Assembly: GCA_029204225.1 (NCBI GenBank)
Contig: CM055100.1
Span: 2,590,451 to 2,654,450, forward strand
Direction: 5' to 3'
DNA length: 64,000 bases
Source of the DNA: Diphasiastrum complanatum
Taxonomy: Eukaryota > Streptophyta > Lycopodiopsida > Lycopodiales > Lycopodiaceae
Shown here in pieces: positions 1-15,000 of this stretch (positions are counted from its first letter, which is position 1; each line of letters begins with the position of its first letter). The notes under the pieces were generated by a model, which saw nothing but the letters and a program-made list of their open reading frames with translations, ran no database searches and was not told where the DNA came from. Position numbers and translations under genes: made by a program.

Positions 1-35
1 ATAGAGACATTATTGATTGTTTTGGTCCCTTACAG
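1..35 (+). CDS. DEG2: DEG2-like exon a (partial, 5' end outside the window)
   Basis: The frame reads [11 protein letters not shown] and ends CAG followed by GTAAGT, a perfect donor. It ends in phase 0 and the next exon starts in phase 0. In DEG2-type proteins an LR plus about ten residues precedes the GVLI block, which fits. Only 35 bases are seen, so support is moderate. Confidence 0.65.
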
Positions 36-3000
36 GTAAGTGTAGCCCTTTCCCTAGCTCGTGGGCCTTCAAACAATGTAAATAGACCTGAAGGCCTCGT
101 TATCGGTATTCAATTGGTGACATTATTAACTCTTGGTTAAGTTAGACAAAGTTGCTCAATATAGCATCTAGTTCAGTTGGATACTTGCAAAAATCATTGT
201 TCTCCCAATTAATCTGTTTGGTTTTCAATGCTGTGTTAGTATTTGGATTCTCCTCTCTTTGTGTATTTTTGTTGTGATATTTTGTTGATAAAAGTAGCTG
301 CATTCCCTCTAAGGAAACCTTTTTACATTGTCACTCTCTTAGTGTATACAACAATTTGAAGACAAAGGTTTTATTCAGATGAGATTTTTATAATTATGTT
401 ACTAGGTGCTTTTAGAAAAAGTCTAAGGGACACGTTATTTTGATTATGAAAAAGCTTTTTTTCTACAAAATGTTCGACGTGAATGGATATTTCAAATTAT
501 TGACTTCTCATTATGTTGTGTGTTCAACTTTGCAGGGGGTATTGATACAAAAAGTAGCACCAACTGCACCTTCTTATGATGTGCTTCAAAAGGTTTAGGG
601 AGCTTCAACTATATGATTGAAATTTAAATTGCAGTCGAAGAATCGTATAGATGGGTTAAAGATCTGAATATGATTTCATGATTGTTATTCTCATCTGTTT
701 TCTCTTGGCATTGGGGTAGTGGTGCTTTTATTTTGCATTCCACCAAGAAAATATCATGATGGCAGTGTATGCCATCTTGAGATTCGATAGCCCAGGTTTT
801 TCTCTCAAATTTTTGTTATCCACCTAGTTTGTGTTCTGTTGCAAACCTTGTGACATTGTTCGAATGTTACTACTGACCGTACAAGCTTGTTCTGCACCAT
901 GGTTGATGTGCAATGCGCAAATCTCAAAGGCTTGTAGAATGCATAAACGGAATGATGGGAACAAAATTTTCAAGAATGCACATTCCAAGAAGTGAAATAC
1001 AATCAAGCTGGCAACTACTAGCGATGCTTATGAAAAACTTACGTTGTAAGATAGCTGACAAGCTTTATGGACACATCACTATTATGAAGGACGGAAGCCC
1101 TGTATAACTCAATACCCAACAATGGAGGCGTGATGTCAATTTGCAAAATGGATGCTTATAGAAACTAATCATTCCAATGGATCTAGTGGAAGCCATAAGG
1201 CATATAGTCAAGATGAACCTACCAATGCATGAAAAGAACTCTCTAGATCCCATATGCCATACACGCACCTTGGTGGTATTTAGTTGGCTTGACTATTATT
1301 GACTTCATTAAACAAAGCTGGTTGCATTTTTTATATTTGGTCCTGAGTTTGCTTCATGTTTTTTAAGCTTATACTCTGTATGCCTTTGTATCCTTGATTG
1401 GTGATCTCAGTACCTTCAAACAAATGAGTGGTAGCGCGTTCTGATTCTTCCATTGGCTCTAGAACTCTTCTCTGCTATTTCATCCGATCTCTGATGCACT
1501 GAGAGGAAAGTTACAAGTGAAAAATCAATTCACAAGAGGGCGATGGAGGCTGCAGCAGTCAATGATGGAGGCAAATATTTTTGTGCAGAGAGAGCGCGGT
1601 CCGTTGCAGATTTGGGGCCCCAACAGTCCATCGGGACTCACGTTGGGGCCCAAAAAATGTTTATGATGCACATTTGTGGGATATTTATCCCAGCAAAAAT
1701 GAGGAAAGAATAAGTGCATTAAGTTTATCCCAAATCAATTTATATGTTGGAGACAATGGATAATCAATCAATAAACACTAAATCATCAACTAATGGAGTG
1801 CTCAAAGGCAGATTCTTCATTGAGTCTATACATATAGGACAGTCAAAGACAGAAAGCAGACCATATCAGTTTTTGATACTCATCCCCTCTAACCACCGAA
1901 AAAAACTTTTAAGTTTCTGTCTAGAAAAGAATCTACATATATTCTATGCAAATGGCTACACGCAATGTGCCTTATAAGCAACATATGCATTAACAATTTT
2001 TGGTGAATTCTCTTCACATTATTTGTCTAAACAACTAGCTTTATTTAGGAGTAGATAAACTAGTCTATTCCACAAGGACAATACAAATCAATTTATCGAT
2101 AGTTTGAAGTCGCATGACTCCAACTATTTCAAGAGCATAAATGGATTTGTGCATATTATCAAATCCTCACCAATATGAAATTCAATCGAACAGAAAACTA
2201 TGGATTCTAGTGCAGATCAATCTAGAAAGTTTGGAATGCTCTCAAGCAATCAAGAAATTAACAATGAATTTAGGCACTAATTGTAAGCAATTCTAATAAG
2301 TTGATCAAATAGTAGTGCACTCTACCTCAAGAAATAGGAAATTTTTCGCACAACGTGACCAAAAATTGCAATTGGTTTCATTGTGGAAGTATCTAGGTGA
2401 GCTCTTGTTGGTATCAATTTTCATCATGAAGCGACCAATAGCTGTTTAGGAGAGGCCATTCTTTCATAGCTAACATGCTTCAGTTTGTGATGTTCTTCTT
2501 CTGTATCACCTTTTTTCTTAAAGAGTATGTCTCTAGAACTTGGACCAATTATTACCTTTTCAACACTTATGTCAAACCCACAACAATGTATTTAGTAGAG
2601 ACATGCTGCATTTGACTCGAAATTTGATTGGACTCAATTCCAAACCTTATGTATATGTGTTGTCATTTTTGTTTTTGGTAAACCATCAGTTCCACATCGA
2701 ACTTTTCTTGACCAATGTCACCATGCTGTTTTTGTGATTGGAGGTGATTTTCCACTTGATCACTCCTTTTCAAGGGAGTCACTATTAGGTGTTTTTGCAT
2801 GTATACATGTTTGAATGATTACATGCTGAAGCCTCTTTGCTGAGATTTTTGCTGCAGCCCATTGATTTCACAAGTTTCGAGGATGCATTGTTGTTTCTAG
2901 AGCCGATACATATACTTGGCACTTTATTTACCTCTTTTCCAGCCCATTACATCTTTTAGTTATCGGCTGCATTTTCTCTATTGTCAATTTCACTTCTCTT

Positions 3001-6000
3001 TGCCAGGGAGCTTCTTACCATTTTTCTGTATTCACGTTTGTTGTTTATGTTTCATGTTAGATAGTCACTTCTACTATTTGTAACTTGTAGTAGGCATTGC
3101 TGTTTCACTAGCTCTATTCCTACAATAAGCCTCTCAGTCTCTTTTCCTCGTTGAATATTTACCTATCTTTCATAATAATGGAATCGAAAGGATTGTGTTC
3201 ATATTGCTTCTTCTCTTGTAAATGCCCTTCCTTCTATGCTTGTTAGTCCAACCCATGAGGTTCTACTAGGAACGGAAATGGTCACTGATACCCCGCAGGA
3301 CGTGAAAGATTGTATGAAGTGGGTGGAAGAACCTTTGAAGCATGCTCCGGACGATGGTAAGTGCATCATCCCATGGGTAATTATATGCGATAATACATGT
3401 GCTCAAGATGTGGTGCCACTATTTTTATGGTGCCAAGTTCCATGTTTATATTGACCACAATACTCTCAAGTACTTCTGTAATCAACCAGAGTTGAGAGGA
3501 CGCTTGATTGCACTCAGGGCCATGCTCATGCAGGGATTCCATTTGGGGATTCATCTATCCCCAAAAGGTACGGAGATGTGTAGCTAATATGCATTATCTC
3601 ATATGAATGTATCATGCAACCTTATGGTCATAGAGAGTGATCCTTGTTATGTTAGATAAGCAGGTATTTTAGTTGCTTGCAAGGTTTTGAGCATGCAACC
3701 CTTGTCATATTTCATAGAAGATTCCCCAGGGTTCATTGGGAGAGTGTGCTCAATGGGGACTTTACTACTGCGCTAACCCCAGGACCTTGAATCATCATGA
3801 TTTTGGTCAAGGTAGTAGTGGATGAGGTTGAACCATGATGGCGTCACTTTATTGCTAACCTGGAAGGACTTTGACAGCCTTCACAAGTTGCAAAGTTTAT
3901 GACATGCACACGACGTTGAAGATTGCATGGGACTTCATTCAGTCCATTGTCTTCTGATAGGGGTCCTCAATTCACTGACACACTATGGACTAACGTGTTT
4001 GCCAAGTTGGGCACATAGCTGTAGGTGAGTAGTAGCGAGCATGCCACAGAATAATGTGTAGACCGAGAAACCAAGGTTTTTGAGGACATGCTTAGAGCGT
4101 ATGTTAGTGAGATCGCAATTGACTAGGTTAAATATTTATCGCTAGTTGAGTTTGCGTACAATGATAAGAAGAACGTGTCCATTGGTATCACTTGTGTGAG
4201 CTCGATTATGGGTTCTGGCTATGTAGTTCCGACTACCATTGGCATGCCCCAAAGTATACCTAGTGTTGCAGAGATTTTGACTCAAATGTAGACAAAGCTA
4301 GAGTTGGCATGGTTAAGTCTGTCCAAGAGGCTCAAGATCAAGCAGAGGCTTACCATTTCATGCAAGTTTGTACTTATAGGGAATTTGATGATGGCCTTCT
4401 TGCTAGTAGCCACCTAAGTGTAAGGTGATGAGAACTAGCAAGTGTAATAAGCGTATCCTCTGGGTACTGTGGTCAATGGCTAATTATCAAGAAGGTTAGT
4501 GAGTGGCTTGCCTGAGGGATGCAAGGGTGCATCCATTGCTCCTGTCTAAAGAAATTGCTTGCATGATGGTTGGTAATCTAGTGATGATGTGCTTGCAATC
4601 TACGAGAGAGTTATGGTGCGGACCATGGGCTAGATGTATCTTAAAGTAAAGGTAGAGACAATTGTGAAATCATCTCAAGGAATACCTCATAACATGCAGA
4701 GCACTACCATTGTCGAAGGCAACCTAGGAGAGTCATTCACAGCTACATTGTACTTATCCTGAGTTGTCATCGAGGAACAATGACCTTTTTAAGCTGGGGG
4801 TGGAAGGTTAGGACCCAATTGTGGACTGACCATGATCCCACTAGGAGTGGTAAGTATAGGGTTCAGTGACCAGTCACATTAGATAGCACCTTCAAGTCAT
4901 GCGAGGTGCATCACAATTGTTGACATAGTGTAGAGGCCACAATGTAAGTTTGTGTAATGGTGCATAATTGTCATGCCATTGATAGAGTCACTTCTTGTTT
5001 ATGCGGACTGAGGCAAGAGTTAGCTGGACACAAATGGTGCACGGGGGTGGTAACCTTTAGACTCCAACAAGTACTATTCAATAGTTTGGACACTGATGGA
5101 CCCAATATGGCTTGGCCAGCCATGCATGGACGCCATATGCCTTGGAAGTGGAATAGCAGGGGAGATGCTACAAAGGTTACCTAGGAGGGGATTCATTCTA
5201 CACTATAGCTTAAGGTGAATCAACAAACTTATGCCATAGTAGCACTCATATGATGTTCTAATTGACTAGGTTAGCCGTTGTTTAGCCTTGGGTTAAACAA
5301 TGGCTAGGCCCTAAGTGGGCATATTTAGAATTGAATTGGTAATCCAAGATTAGTTAGAAGGCACCTATACTTAAAGAGCAAGCATTGACAACAATGCAAG
5401 CCCTATCCAATCTCAATTTTCTCCTTAAGTAAATGATTGTTGAATGAATAGTTAGACTTGAAGGATGAGGTAAATTTGGTGACCACGATGACTCACAAAG
5501 ATCACAAATGATGAACCGTGAGACACCTTCACAAAGTGACTCATCTGTGCCACATATACGCTACGTACTTGCTGTGGGATCAACTTGACGTGGAATCATC
5601 GACTGTTTTGATGTCCCCTTCAAGGCGAGTTCTTTGAGAGGAAATGATCTTCATATTTTGAACTTTCTACACTAGAGTTCGAGTTTTATGTACATTCGAC
5701 AAGGATTTTGGATCTACTTTTCCTACTAGACAAATTTGCGTCTATATTGATTCTAGCTATTATTACTTGCATAATTAGTACTTGTTTTTTCCACTAAGAT
5801 GTAGTGCTTCCTTACATTAAAACCTTTTACTATGTTCGGAAACTCTCTTTATTTTATGTTTTGTAATGGTACCTACAAAACGTCAATAAATCTCCTCTTT
5901 CTCTCTTATCAAGTAATTCTGTTGGGTTTTGCTAGGGCGATGTTATATTGCGCTTTGATGGCATACCTGTGGCAAATGAAGGAACTGTCCCGTTTCGATC

Positions 6001-9000
6001 TGCAGAGCGTATTGATTTTCACTTTCTTGTTACACAAAAGTAAGACCTCTATTCGTAATGTTCTCTTAAAAATCCTCTAGTTGTGGCTATTTGAAGTATG
6101 TTCTAGGTACAAATAGGCATGGGAATCTGCTTAATACAACATCTTCTTGCAAACAACTATGAAGACATTTTTATTAGATGTGACTTAGTAAGAGATGAAT
6201 GCTAATTTAGTGATATTATGTAGAAGATGTTGTCCTAGAACTGCTTTGTTGTTTCTCATTACTTCTTAAAAAGATTATTAGTGGAGTGAACATTCTAAGA
6301 GATATTATCTTGTATGAATGCTTGCATCCTCCATGATACCTCATGGTAGTTATAGATGGTAGAGGTTGTTCATGAGAGAGGACTAGGAATTTTCGTTTGT
6401 GCTTAGATGATTGCAATTCAAGAGCTTGCATGAGTTTTTTCTTTCATAGGTTCTCTGGAGAGTCAGCGGAGGTCGAGATCCTTCGTGATGGAAAAGTAAT
6501 GAAGGTTCAAACATCATTTAAGCCTCCAGTGCATTTGGTATGTAGTTTGTTATAACCTTGTATCATAATTTTCAAAGTTTCCTATCTAGAAAGCGGGTGT
6601 TATCTCCAATGCTATTCCTCTTAGGTTTGCCTCTTGGGAATTGACATCTTGCACTGCTTGCTTAGCTTTTAGCATATCATTCAGATTTGGAACTCTTATC
6701 TTGTAGTATAGACTAAGGGAGAATGTTCATGTCTAACTATTTATGGCAGTTGCTGCTTATATAGGTACCTATACACAACGAAGGAAGACTACCATCGTAC
6801 TTCATTGTTGCTGGGCTTGTGTTTGTACCTGTCTGCCAGCCATACATAGTGTATGCAATCTTTCTATCTTGGATGACATGCATTTTTGTTATCCTTTTTT
6901 AACTTGCATCTTACTCTTTACGACAATAATGAACTGTATATGAGAACGTCATTGAGTTGATGTCTCTAGTTTGTAACCTTTGTTTTGTCTTGGTTCAACA
7001 TGGAATATGCTTAGATGTTAGGTTGGAGAGAATATTTGTAATTTTTGTTACATAGACTAGTGAAGGCTAAGAGATTTTGTTCAAAGTTGTCATGGCTAGG
7101 AATGTTTTCAAGAGAAGGATACTTGAGTTAAAAAAAATCGTGGTTTATTTTGCCTCCCAACAAATGATCATGTGTACGGATGACCAAGTCCAATTCTTGT
7201 GTAAAAACAAAAGGAGGCCTTAATAACATCAACCTAAGTAAGGGGTTCTATAGTGTAGATGTATATATTGCACAATTTTAGACTAAGAGTTAAGTTCGAA
7301 GATTTTCTATCTATCGAAAGAAGCTTGAGTAGCCGATATACATCAGCATTATCACCAGGAACAATTTAAACCATCTCCTTAAGGCTTGTACATTCTATGG
7401 GCAGCATTGATTGTTTACAACTAGCTCATGGTAGATTTGAAGTCATACTAGCTCATGGTACATTCTATGGGCAGCGTTGATTGTTTACGACTAGCTCATG
7501 GTAGATTTGAAGTCATACTGCTGTTTAAGTTGTTCAGAGAGGGCATATATCTTAAAACGATATATTTCACTCATGAACTATTCATATTCCATTCTGAAGT
7601 CTTCTAGGTTCTAACTCGTTTACTTGTTAAGAGTAGTTTTTTGGCCCTTTCATATATTCACATAGATAAGTAAACATCCTATTTTAAGTAAAAGTGGTTC
7701 TAGACAATAGTTTTTGCGTATATGTATTCAACTAAATGTGCATATTTTTGCTTATCTCTCTCATACGAATACATAGAGTTAGAGATTGAAATGTCCATCC
7801 CTTTCAGATATTGGGACTAGAGACAATGCTGCCAACCATTGAGACCTGCCAGTTTGAGAGTCACACGCGAGCCCACGGACATGCATACATCCACCGTGAT
7901 CTATGGCACCCCCATCATCCACAATCACAGACTCTCTTGATCCTGTTGCAATCACCCACTTTGTGTCCTTCATGCTCTGTATAAGAAACTTATCATCATA
8001 CGACTCAATTGTCATGCATCTATCAGTTATACAATGTTATGGACATACATGCCCATATGATGGCCATTAGATGCTTCAGTGATATATTATTATAGTGGCA
8101 TTATTTACTTTCGTTATTACTTTCAGTTTTAGTATGCTATTTGATATTGTTATTAGTGGACGTGCACTTTTATTTGTGCTTGACGGCCCTGAGACCTTTA
8201 TTTTTTATGGTTCTTAATTTGGGCTCTTTGAATATTCGTACTTCCCTTTAGTTAATTGAAGGAACATAGCTTTTGCTTGGTATAATTAGCCACTAAGGCC
8301 CCTCATTTGGTTGCTTGTTATATGATGGAAAATTCGATAGGAGACAATGAATTATGTTTTCTTCAATTACAGACAGGTAGAATCCTGTCAAGGTAGTATG
8401 AAATAGCATTTTTGCAAATTTTAAAAAAATGCTAGTACCAAACAGTAGATGAATGAATCAGAGTGACTGAACAGATTGGATCTCTGACAATAAGTTGAGA
8501 TTTGTTTTCACCTTGTAGTAGACACACATTCATCACACTGATCAAATGACAAGCAGACTACTTAATTATTGGATCTTGTTAATTATTAGAACCGATAGTG
8601 TGGAAGTAAGAGCGAATTAACTGAAACTACTCAAGAAACAAAAGACATTAGCGATGCACCCAAATTCTGATGGGGAAAATGCACTGGACCTCCTTTCCCA
8701 AGAGCGCTGGAATTCCTTAAGAAAGGTTGAAATTGTGAGCATAAATGCACTGCTACTGTGCGCCCTTGCTGCTGGAAACAAGGATCAGAATCTGAGCATT
8801 TCTAGCACCTGAAAGTGCGCTGAAAGAATCTTTGTGAGGCAGAAGGGCGCCAGTCCATGCAATAATTATTTTTTGCAGGTCGCCCTAATAAAGCAATGTT
8901 CTGGCCTGTGATCAATCGCTGACCCTGGAGCAAAGAGCACACATTTTTACTCTTCAACGATGCTGTAATTTGCCAACAGCTAGAGTGCTGATTTTCTGGC

Positions 9001-12000
9001 TGTCTGGCTCATAAACTGATGAGAAAAATGCGCTGAAGAAGCCTCCCTCAAAGCGCTGAATCCTAGGTCAGAAGTTGAAAGGGAAAGCATCAAACTATGC
9101 TCCCATTCTACTAGAAACAGGGATCTGATTCAGTTGATGCTGCATGCATGGGTTACTGATGCATGAGGAGTCCCAGTGCACTGCTGAAAGACTGCATGGC
9201 TCGTAATTGACATGCATGTGACTGATTAGGCATTACTGGCCCTCGTATCAACTGCGTGTTGTCTGTGACAAATTGCAAAGCACAACAATGCAACATTCAA
9301 GAATCAACATTGAACAAGTACTACATATTAAGTAAAACGTTTTCACTGCTCATTGTTAAATAACAACTTACAAGTAGTAAGTAGCTACAACTTAGAAGTT
9401 AGTACTTACAACTTACAAGTGTTAAGTAAATACAAAGTTCTAGCTTCTCATTACTCAACTGAAAGTCAAGACTCAATACCTGCACAACATTTTCTTTCCT
9501 GACCTCCACAATGGCTCGTCAACATATCTAAACAATGTCCTCTGAAATGGTCATTGAGGCCATAAAGAGAATGAAGACCCACCACACTAGAGACATAGAA
9601 GAGCTTGAATCAGAACTTTTGATCCATTCTGCAGATCTACTCTCACCCACTCTAGCCACTCTGCTTAATCGGACTGTCGTCTCGGGCTTCCCCCACTCCT
9701 GGTGTACTGATATCATCCATCCCACCCAGAAAAATGGTGACCCCATGAATCTTGGTAACTACCGTACTATCATGATTGGCCATGTCATAGCGAAGCTTTA
9801 TGGTATTATACTTCAGTCAACGATCAGCTCTAAGGCTGAAACTAGGAGACTACATGCCTTGGGCCAGGCTGGCTTTCGTGCTCACCAATCTACCACAGAT
9901 CATGTCTTCACTCTTCGAGCTATCATTGAGGAGGCCAGGCATAGGAGAGGGTGTTGCTTTGTTGACAAGAAAGCCTTTGATTCTGTTCCACGCTTTCTTC
10001 TCATCCAGCGACTACGTGATCTTGGCTTCTGTACTGACATAGTTCTAGCTGTGATGGCACTTTATGAGCGAGTTCTTGATGTTTTCGGGGTGACACTGGC
10101 CTCTCAGAGCATATATGGAGCACCATCGGGGTGAAACAGTTAAAATAGCAATGATCGACTTATACAGTGCTTTCTTATTTCGACGGCACCACGTGTGCTC
10201 AGTTCTAGAACTATCGGGCCATCTTTCTTTTACGAGCCCTTTGAGTACTTTTAAGTAACTTTATCTTTGTACTTGCTAATTAGTTGAATATACAGTTTGA
10301 GGTGAGCTATTCTGTTGTCTTGTCTTGTTGTACTTGACGGTGTGCTGTGGTGATTGATCCGGTCGGGTTTTTAAACTGTGTTTCTTAACTTGGTATCAGA
10401 GCCCTTGGTGGCAAGAATCACCGGACAAGAACAGAGAGCTGCGAATTTACGACGGTTTGTTGGCTAGGAAGCACAAAACCGAGTCTGTGGAGATTCGTGG
10501 GATAGCTTGAAACTGTAAGAAGATTCAGAGGCTAAAACGAGAAGCTAAACGGAAGCAAAGAACTCTGTAGAAAGACTGCCTACTGTGGATTCAATTTGAA
10601 GCCAATTGAAGATTTGCATTTTGATGGAGAAAGAGTTATTGGAGATTGTGGCGATATTGAAGTTCGGCCAAATACCACTGCAGGTGACATGAGGGCCTTT
10701 GTTAAAAAGGCACAGAGAGCATTGTCCTTAATCAATCTTTCAGTGAAAGACCATGTGATCACTCATATAAGTGATGCCACGATGGCCAGGGGAGCTTGGG
10801 AAGCTCTTAGAATGCAATTTCAAACTTGCAATCCAGCTCGGGCCATGTTCTTGAAGTTGAGATTGAACGCAGTAAGGATGGAAGAAAGTGAATCAGTGGG
10901 ATCTTTCTTCACCAGGATAAAGGAGCTGAGAGATCAACTTGTGGCAATTGGAGAACCAATTAGGGACGTTGAATTGGTACATACCACAATGAGCGGTGTC
11001 TCGGAAGGGCTACAGATGTTTGTGAGCGGCATTGCTTCGAGGGAGAGATTGCCTACTTTTGAAGACTTCCACGGAATCATGTTGCAAGAAGAGCAGCGTC
11101 GCGAAGTGGTGAAGTCAAGGAAAACCCCACAGGAGGATCAAGCCTTGCTTGCTAAAGGCAAGTAGAAAGGATGGGGATGATGACGAGGGAGAGTCGTCAT
11201 CAAAAGGGAAAAAGAAGAAGAAAGGCAAATGTTACTATTGCCACAAACCGGGTCATTGGGCACGCGAGTGTTACAAGAAGAAAGCAGACATAAAGGCGGG
11301 AAAAGTGACTCAACAAGGCAACATTGCCGAAAATGATGGAGAAGATGACGAGACAAGTCATATGCGTCACAAGGCATATGACCGGGAAACGTGATTGGTT
11401 TGAGAAATTCTCACCAATCCATGATGGGGATAAGGTCACTCAAGCCAATGGGGAGGAATGCCAAATACAAGGTGTGGGCAATGTACCTGTGCAGTTTCCT
11501 GATGGTAAAATCAAGAACATCCCTAATGTGCTTTATGTTCCTGGACTCAAAAAGAGATTGCTTTCTGTTGGAGTAATGGCTAATCAACATCTTAAGGTTG
11601 AATTTGTCAAGGATGGATGCCTTATGAGGGATATGAACCACAATTATAAAGTGGTGGCGAAAGGTTATAGAGATAGTAACTGTGGCCTTTATAAATTGGA
11701 TGCTGCAAAACCAGGAGAATATGGTTTGGCTATCTCAACAACATCTCAATCTGAGTTGTGGCATAGAAGACTTGGTCATTTGAACTATGGGAGCTTGAGA
11801 TTGATGGCGAAGCTGAAGATGGTAATAGGGTTACCGACATTGCAGGATGATCATCATGCAATATGTGAAGGATGCGTCATGGGAAAGCATCACAGGGAGA
11901 CATTCAAGAAAGGTGGAGCTGCAAGAGCTAAGAAACCGCTGGAACTCATTCACAGCGACTTGTGCGGCCCAATGAAGACCATGTCGTTGGGGAAAGCATA

Positions 12001-15000
12001 TTATTTTATGGCTTTCATAGATGATTACTCTAGGAGGACATGGATTTATTTCTTGAAGAAGAAATCCGACGCTTTTGCTCGCTTCAAGGAGTTCAAGACT
12101 TTGGTAGAGAACCAACTGGATGCACGCATCAAAGTGCTAAGATCTGATAGAGGGGGTGAATACAAATCTGATGATTTTGAAGACTTTTGCAAGGAACACG
12201 GCATCAAAAGACAATTTACACAGTCACACATGCCGCATAGTAATGGTGTAGCTGAAAGGAAAAACAGGACTATTATGGAGAGTGCACGCTCCATGATGAA
12301 GCAAATGGGCTTGACCAATTCACTTTGGTCAGAAGCGTGCAGTGCGCAACATTCTTGCAAAACAGAAGCCCTACAATTGCGGTTCCAAATGTGACTCCCG
12401 AAGAAGCATTTACAGGAATAAAGCCAAAAATCGACAAGTTTCGTGTCATTGGATGTAAGGCCTATGTACATGTGCCAAAGGAGGAGCGAAAGAAACTTGA
12501 TGCCAAAGCAATCAAGTAAATATTCGTCGGTTATGACGAGAGGACGAAGGCATACAGGTGTTTTGATCCTGTAATGAACAAGATTCACATTAGCAAAGAT
12601 GTGATCTTTGATGAGACGCATAGGTATGAAGATGAAGACCATGCAAGTGGTGAAAGCATCAAAAGACTTCCCACAATTTTAGAAGAAGAAGATGAAGAAG
12701 ATGCTCCACAAGATGATGCACGTGAAGATGAGAGTCAAGAGGGCGAGTATGAAAGGACGCCACCTATTCAAGAGCCTAGGGGGAGGTACTTGCCAATAGG
12801 AGCAATAAAGGAGAAACCGGTTGGAAGTAAGAGACATTACTTGGACACTTCTTGGGATACATACACTTCACATAGTGTATCACCTGAATCTAAGATACCA
12901 AAATGGTATGAGAAGATCATGAAGGACGCAAAGCTAAATTAACCAGGATCTAGCACACAAGGAGAAGTGAGAAGATCAACGCGGGAAATGACGTCTCCCG
13001 ATCGTTATCATGTGAACTATGACCTAATGAGTGACATTTTGAAGTGTCGAGAGCCATCAACCTTTGATGAGGCAAAAGATCACAAAGAGTGGCAAAAGGC
13101 AATGGAAGAGGAGATGGAATCCATCCACAAGCATGATACATGGGAGTTGGTTGATCTACCACTCGGAAAGAAACCCATTGACAATAAATGGGTGTTTAGA
13201 ACAAAGTTTCACGCGGATGGCACGATAGCAAAGCATAAGGCACACCTAGTAGTGAAGGGTTATGAGCAAAGCAAAGGAATTGACTATGAAGAGACATTTG
13301 CTCCAGTGGCTAAGTGGACTACTGTTACGAGCTCGTGACCAGTGCCGAACCCTAGAGAACACAGATAGGTCAAATACCACAGTCAGGGTCGTGTCCAGCG
13401 TACACGACCAACAGGGCAAGGTGTGAGTAGTGTGCCCCAGCACAGTCCATAACCATGGCGGGCCTAACACAGCCTAGGGACCCTGTCAGCAGGATAGGGC
13501 CCCCAGTTGGGTCTCGACGTGCAGTCGGCCACGTCAGTGACACGTGGCCGACACTTGGCAGTTGCATGCTATCAGTCCTCACACTGGGCTAGGAGGGGCT
13601 TACTCTATATCAGGGAGTAGGCAAGGTTGGGTGGATCAGTTAGTGTTTGCCCTACTGTGGTGTTAGGATCTATTACACTGGTATCAGAGCCATCTCCATC
13701 CTAGGGAAGTTAGTTTTCAGCAGTGGAGAAAGTAGCTAGATTGCTCAGAACTTCTTCAAGTTTTCAGAAATCTACAAAGCAGGGTCAGCGCTGGAAAATC
13801 AGGAGGATATCAGAAAATCGTGGTGAAAACTTCTGTTTTCTACCTGGGATTTGAGGCAAAATAGAGGTGCAGGTCCAGCGCTGCCAGATCAGGCTTCAAT
13901 CCTGATTTTCGAGTGAAATTCTAGCAAGTTCTCAACGTTTCCAGAGCAGAAAGGTTGGCATAGGTTCAGCGCTCCCAGAGCTGAGGAAAAATCAGAATTT
14001 GGAACACTTTTTGGGCCCCAAATCAGAAGAAATTGGGCTAGTTAGGTTGCTTCCCAGCCAGAGAGGGTAGGAACTAGTTTGTTCCGGATTTTTCTTGCAC
14101 CCTTTCTAGATTTTACTCGACTTTTGGGAAATTTCAGGGCTGCCACAGATCAGCGAGCAGGGTACCATCACCAATTCCAGGATTTGCAAGTGGATTTGGG
14201 TTTTAAATCTGGTTTTTTGGTACCAATACTGGAGCTGTCAGATCAGCAAGGGGGGATAGCAAAAAAATTTCAGAATCACAGGTCTGGAAGCAGCTGAAGA
14301 AGAGCTGAAAGGGCTTTTCTTGATTCTCTCTATGGAAGTATAGTTCTCAGAAAGAGCTAAGTTTTCTTTCCCTCCTTGTACAGTTGTAAATTAGTCTTTT
14401 AGACTTTTTTTCCTTCAGAAGTTAAGGTAGCTCTCTTTCAGTTCCGAAGATGACCACTCCTCAGGGACCTGATCAACCCCCGGAGAGAGGCTTCGACGAA
14501 CTTGAAACAGAAGCCTTGGCTTACAGAAAAGGGAAGGAACCCATGGAAGTAGAAGAACAGGAACAGTTCGCCGAAGAACTCGACGAACTGGTTACCAAGG
14601 AGCAGTTCCTCCAATTGGTAAAAGAAGTGGATGAACTGAAGTTGGCATTAGCCAATTTCAAGTCCAGTGTGGACGACTCGTTCGCTGAACTCAAAAACTT
14701 GAGTTTGAGTTCCGCGAAAGGAAGCCTTCCCTCCACTTCTCAGTTATCCCCTTCTCCACTTCCATCAGTTTCGGGTGAGACTTCACGGTCTCACCCCAGT
14801 GTTTTTAAAGACTTATAACTTCCTACTTTTAATGGGGAAGAGAAGGATAGAAATGCAGATATTCTACAAACCTTCCTCAACAAATGGAAGAACATTCATG
14901 CTCTTAAACAGACCCCTGACCATTTGCAAGCTATTGAGGCCAGTCTTTCCTTAGAACCTATGGCTTATAAGTGGTGGTTAAATCTCCAGGAGACTGGGCA

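Larger units (their letters stand above)
593..5935 (+). other. Intron 2 of the DEG2-like gene (5.3 kb)
   Basis: Bounded by GTTTAG at 593 and TTTTGCTAG at 5935. Between 593 and about 3200 I see AT-rich sequence without recognisable genes or clear repeats; short open stretches there have no family features. From about 3236 it holds a decayed Gypsy fragment. 5250-5930 shows nothing further. Confidence 0.8.

Noticed and set aside
7779-8015. 78-codon minus-strand open frame
   Set aside because: No recognisable motif, no neighbours in frame, located in plain intron sequence.
12046-12642. 198-codon minus frame across the Copia-1 integrase
   Set aside because: Antisense shadow of a frame with clear integrase motifs.
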